Assembly: GCA_012513545.1 (NCBI GenBank)
Contig: JAAZCB010000406.1
Span: forward strand, 1 to 7,720
Source: Clostridiaceae bacterium
GTDB lineage: Bacteria > Bacillota_A > Clostridia > Acetivibrionales > Acetivibrionaceae
Reading direction: 5' to 3'
Length of the DNA stretch: 7,720 bases
Both the position numbers and the translations under genes were made by a program. Positions 5,818 to 7,720 of this stretch are shown piece after piece (the first letter of the stretch is position 1; each line of letters starts with the position of its first letter). Below the pieces are notes generated by a model. It had not been told where the DNA came from. It did no database searches and saw nothing but the letters and a program-made list of their open reading frames with translations.

Positions 5818-6759
5818 TTGAGGGAAGGCCTTAAATATATTTTGATATATATTTTCCCAGTGTTTGTTATCATATGGAGCTCAATAAATCACAGGCCCTT
5901 TGTAGAAAGTTACTGGGTTATTTATTTGGCAGCGTTTACACTGCTGGTTTATTCGCATCTTAAGACCCGAAAAGCTTACAAACCGTCTGATCCTTCAATT
6001 TTATTAAGGCGGTTTTATTTTACGTATGTCATGTTCCTGGTAATATTTATTTTACCTGACCTTAATAAATACAGTGTTTTATTTAATAATGCCAGTTTTC
6101 TGGGATTATCTGAAAAAGCGACTGCGTCCTTAGTTTTGCTCGGAGGCTCACTTGTCGTATATATTCTGATAATATCTGATGCACATATCTCTGAGATAAC
6201 CATAGGTAATGCAAAAGTCTCAATGCTAAAAGAAAAATATGAAGAAGAAATTATCAATCATATTGATATTACGAACGTACTTCTTGATAAAATATCTGCT
6301 GAAAATAAAATTATTCAAGGCCTTAGAAAACATAGTGCCGGTGTTCTGGGCAGACTTGACAAGGAAAAGGAAATTTTTATTTCACAGGAGTACCAGATAC
6401 TATTGTCGGAATATTTCGGTTTACAAAAAGAGGATATTGGCGTTTCAGTTACAGATGAAAGTGATGCAGAAAAAATCATAAAGGATTTCGGACTGAGGAG
6501 CGGTGAATTCTCTGAAATGCTGTATAGGATGGGGCAGAACGAGATTTACAGTATAAATAAGAAGGATTTATACTATCTTTTTATTCCTTTTAGTTATAGA
6601 TTTGAAGAATTCAGCGAAAAGGTATATGTTGTGCTTGAATCTGATAAACCGATAATTATTGAAGCTGAGACAAAAATAATTTCCAATATTCTTATGCAGT
6701 TTACTGATGAACTGTTGGATTTGGTTTTAATCTCAGAGATAATTGATGAAAAACATTAA
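5818..6759 (+). CDS. unrecognised membrane protein, four helices plus cytoplasmic coiled-coil/GAF-like region
   Basis: I do not recognise a named family. The 313-residue protein has four predicted membrane helices (about 6-22, 31-48, 66-81, 103-120). A charged segment with coiled-coil character follows (about 133-170, with KVSMLKEKYEEEIINHIDITN and LLDKISAENKIIQGL). Then comes a soluble domain (185-310) whose last part, LYYLFIPFSYR...VYVVLESDKPIIIEAETKIISNILMQF, resembles the closing strands and helix of a GAF fold. That resemblance is pattern-based and weak. No histidine kinase, GGDEF or phosphatase motif is visible. The start is taken as TTG at 5818, 12 bases after GGGGGAG (5799-5805). An in-frame CTG at 5812 has better spacing but is a rare initiator. 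It lies 187 bases after rsgI in the same direction. A sensory or signal-transducing membrane role is a guess from architecture. Confidence 0.8.
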   Translation: MREGLKYILIYIFPVFVIIWSSINHRPFVESYWVIYLAAFTLLVYSHLKTRKAYKPSDPSILLRRFYFTYVMFLVIFILPDLNKYSVLFNNASFLGLSEKATASLVLLGGSLVVYILIISDAHISEITIGNAKVSMLKEKYEEEIINHIDITNVLLDKISAENKIIQGLRKHSAGVLGRLDKEKEIFISQEYQILLSEYFGLQKEDIGVSVTDESDAEKIIKDFGLRSGEFSEMLYRMGQNEIYSINKKDLYYLFIPFSYRFEEFSEKVYVVLESDKPIIIEAETKIISNILMQFTDELLDLVLISEIIDEKH

Positions 6760-6771
6760 ACATGTTATAAT
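6743..6771 (+). promoter_or_regulatory. extended -10 promoter for the 54-aa gene
   Basis: TTGATG (6743-6748), a 17-base spacer, and TATAAT (6766-6771) preceded by TGT make a near-consensus sigma-A promoter with an extended -10. It overlaps the last codons of the membrane protein gene. Transcription would start at about 6778, so the leader would be only about 15 bases and begin inside or next to the GAGGGAG ribosome binding site. Confidence 0.65.
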
Positions 6772-6792
6772 TTAAAGAGGGAGTGATTATTT

Positions 6793-6957
6793 ATGAAGAA
6801 AAAAATGTCATTGACTGATGTCAAGAATGTAGCGGTCAAAACAAATGAAGAATCAAGGCCTTCAGTTGCCAAGGATTCTCCCGATTCGAAAAAATATGAC
6901 AGAGTTTTTCTCGCCCAGAGCAAATCCAAAAAGGTTTTGAGGATTTGTACAGAATAG
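6793..6957 (+). CDS. small basic protein, 54 residues, unrecognised
   Basis: ATG at 6793 is preceded by GAGGGAG (6777-6783) at 9 bases and the frame closes with TAG. The protein is Lys/Ser/Asp-rich, lacks membrane helices, and looks largely disordered. It begins with M-K-K-K, has a middle rich in E, S, P and K, and ends with a more ordered stretch, YDRVFLAQSKSKKVLRICTE. A near-consensus promoter before it and an intrinsic terminator 28 bases after it suggest an independent single-gene transcript, which supports it being real. No homologous family came to mind. A regulatory or nucleic-acid-binding small protein would fit its charge but is not shown. Confidence 0.68.
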   Translation: MKKKMSLTDVKNVAVKTNEESRPSVAKDSPDSKKYDRVFLAQSKSKKVLRICTE

Positions 6958-6984
6958 GCTTTATTAATTATAGAAGATTATTTT

Positions 6985-7015
6985 AAAGGCAGGCATAAAT
7001 TTAGCCTGTTTTTTT
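6985..7015 (+). terminator. intrinsic terminator after the 54-aa gene
   Basis: AAAGGCAGGC (6985-6994) pairs with GCCTGTTTTT (7004-7013), five strong pairs extended by two G-U and three A-U pairs around a 9-base loop. A run of seven T's (7009-7015) follows the core stem. It ends the small-gene transcript and possibly read-through from the membrane protein gene. Confidence 0.85.
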
Positions 7016-7096
7016 ATTTTTCTGATTACATTAATAACTTAATGGAATAAATATATTATATAAAGATTACTATCATTTGAAAGCTATGTGGTGACT

Positions 7097-7255
7097 ATGA
7101 GAAAACTACAGTTTGATATAAGGATAACAGCACTCAAATCAAAAGAAAACTATAAGGATTATGAAGAGGCTCGAATTCCAGAGAGTCAATTGAAGCATGA
7201 CAGAATTTCCATAGCCAGAAGAAGATTTGAGGAGTTAAGAAATTATTTCAGTTAA
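7097..7255 (+). CDS. possible small charged protein, 52 residues
   Basis: The frame from ATG at 7097 to TAA encodes a hydrophilic, Arg/Lys/Glu-rich peptide with likely helical segments (KENYKDYEEARIPE and RISIARRRFEELRNYF). There is no clear ribosome binding site. GAAAG at 7079-7083 is the only purine run, and it is better spaced for the in-frame GTG codons at 7088 or 7091. A weak promoter candidate (TTAATA 7031-7036, 17 bases, TATTAT 7054-7059) lies just after the terminator. The amphipathic, protein-like composition argues for a real gene, but translation signals are poor. No family recognised. Confidence 0.45.
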   Translation: MRKLQFDIRITALKSKENYKDYEEARIPESQLKHDRISIARRRFEELRNYFS

Positions 7256-7447
7256 CTTTTAGATAATCTTCTGATAATAATTTAAAATGTAAAAACCTAT
7301 TTATACTATTAATAACATAAGATTAATTTAATTCTGATAAATTAGTATTATCGAATATTAAACAGGAAATAATGATAATAAAGAGCAATAAAGATGTAAA
7401 TTGATTTATTGTTGTATTTTGTCGGTTTTATAGACTTGAACAGGTAT
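7256..7447. other. AT-rich spacer without a recognisable gene
   Basis: This stretch is extremely A+T rich with stops in all frames and no strong hairpin followed by T's. TTG codons at 7409 and 7412 are in frame with the gene that follows. I see no secure promoter or repeat here. Confidence 0.5.
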
Positions 7448-7657
7448 ATGGAATGGTGGTATATTATTAAAGCTGTCGCTGATGACACGGACAAAACGGA
7501 AGGAAATGAATCTTTCGGTCCGGTGGCGAAAATTGTCAATGAAAAAGTGTTGACAAAGCTCGGACGACATGATAATATGAGATTCCGCCGTGATGAGGTG
7601 GCTGTACCAAACACTAATAAGATTTGGTACAAGGAAGTAATGGACTTTGAAAAGTGA
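7448..7657 (+). CDS. unrecognised 69-residue protein near the right edge
   Basis: From ATG at 7448 the frame runs to TGA at 7655-7657. The sequence begins MEWWYIIKAVADD and ends in a basic-then-acidic stretch, RFRRDEVAVPNTNKIWYKEVMDFEK. It has no membrane helix or signal peptide. I counted about 42% G+C over 7441-7620, close to the dGTPase-like gene and far above the flanking spacer, and codon use looks coding. The start is unsure: no convincing ribosome binding site precedes the ATG (only CAGG), and in-frame TTG codons at 7409, 7412 and 7436 could extend it by up to 13 residues. I do not recognise a family. A fragment of a larger ancestral gene is possible. Confidence 0.55.
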   Translation: MEWWYIIKAVADDTDKTEGNESFGPVAKIVNEKVLTKLGRHDNMRFRRDEVAVPNTNKIWYKEVMDFEK

Positions 7658-7720
7658 ACAGTGTAAGACAAGTAATAAAGGAACTCGTTAATTAATTGAG
7701 TAACTTGCGATTTAAAGAAA

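Noticed and set aside
7680..7712. Inverted repeat ACTC...GAGT around TTAATTAA at the right edge
   Set aside because: The arms are four bases, the centre is a chance AT palindrome, and no T-tract follows.

Overview
The window looks like chromosomal DNA of a low-GC, cellulolytic Clostridia relative, most likely of the Ruminiclostridium / Clostridium cellulolyticum-thermocellum group. The reasons are AT-rich intergenic DNA, strong GGAGG-type ribosome binding sites, frequent TTG starts, and a sigI-rsgI pair whose anti-sigma factor ends in a family 3 cellulose-binding module (CBM3). The species assignment is inference.

Layout. Positions 1-644 (minus) hold a nearly complete TrhA/hemolysin III-type seven-helix membrane protein that runs off the left edge. 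A 238-base divergent spacer carries back-to-back promoter candidates and a perfect 12+3+12 palindrome just ahead of a dGTPase-like HD phosphohydrolase (883-2133, plus). Converging on it, 16 bases away, is a two-gene minus-strand unit: an unrecognised 152-residue protein (2808-3266), then a YfbR-type 5'-deoxynucleotidase (2150-2764). A 320-base intergenic region then carries a sigma-A-type promoter and a candidate SigI-type promoter embedded in an inverted repeat. These drive sigI (3587-4357) and rsgI (4350-5630), which overlap by 8 bases and are probably translationally coupled.

Downstream is an unrecognised four-helix membrane protein with a coiled coil and a possibly GAF-like cytoplasmic domain (5818-6759). 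It has its own promoter candidate and a strongly structured 5' leader. It is followed by a 54-residue basic protein with its own extended -10 promoter and a clear intrinsic terminator, a possible 52-residue charged protein, an AT-rich stretch, and a 69-residue unrecognised protein near the right edge.

How the genes work together. RsgI is predicted to hold SigI at the membrane while its extracellular CBM3 samples polysaccharide. Signal-dependent proteolysis would release SigI to transcribe its own operon and, by analogy with C. thermocellum, cellulase/cellulosome genes elsewhere. The two HD phosphohydrolases act on deoxynucleotides (dNTPs and dNMPs). The orphan membrane protein and the small proteins after rsgI have no assigned role. 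They are the least explained part of the window, together with the structured leader at 5735-5792 and the two inverted repeats at promoters. No mobile element, CRISPR array, tRNA or rRNA was seen.
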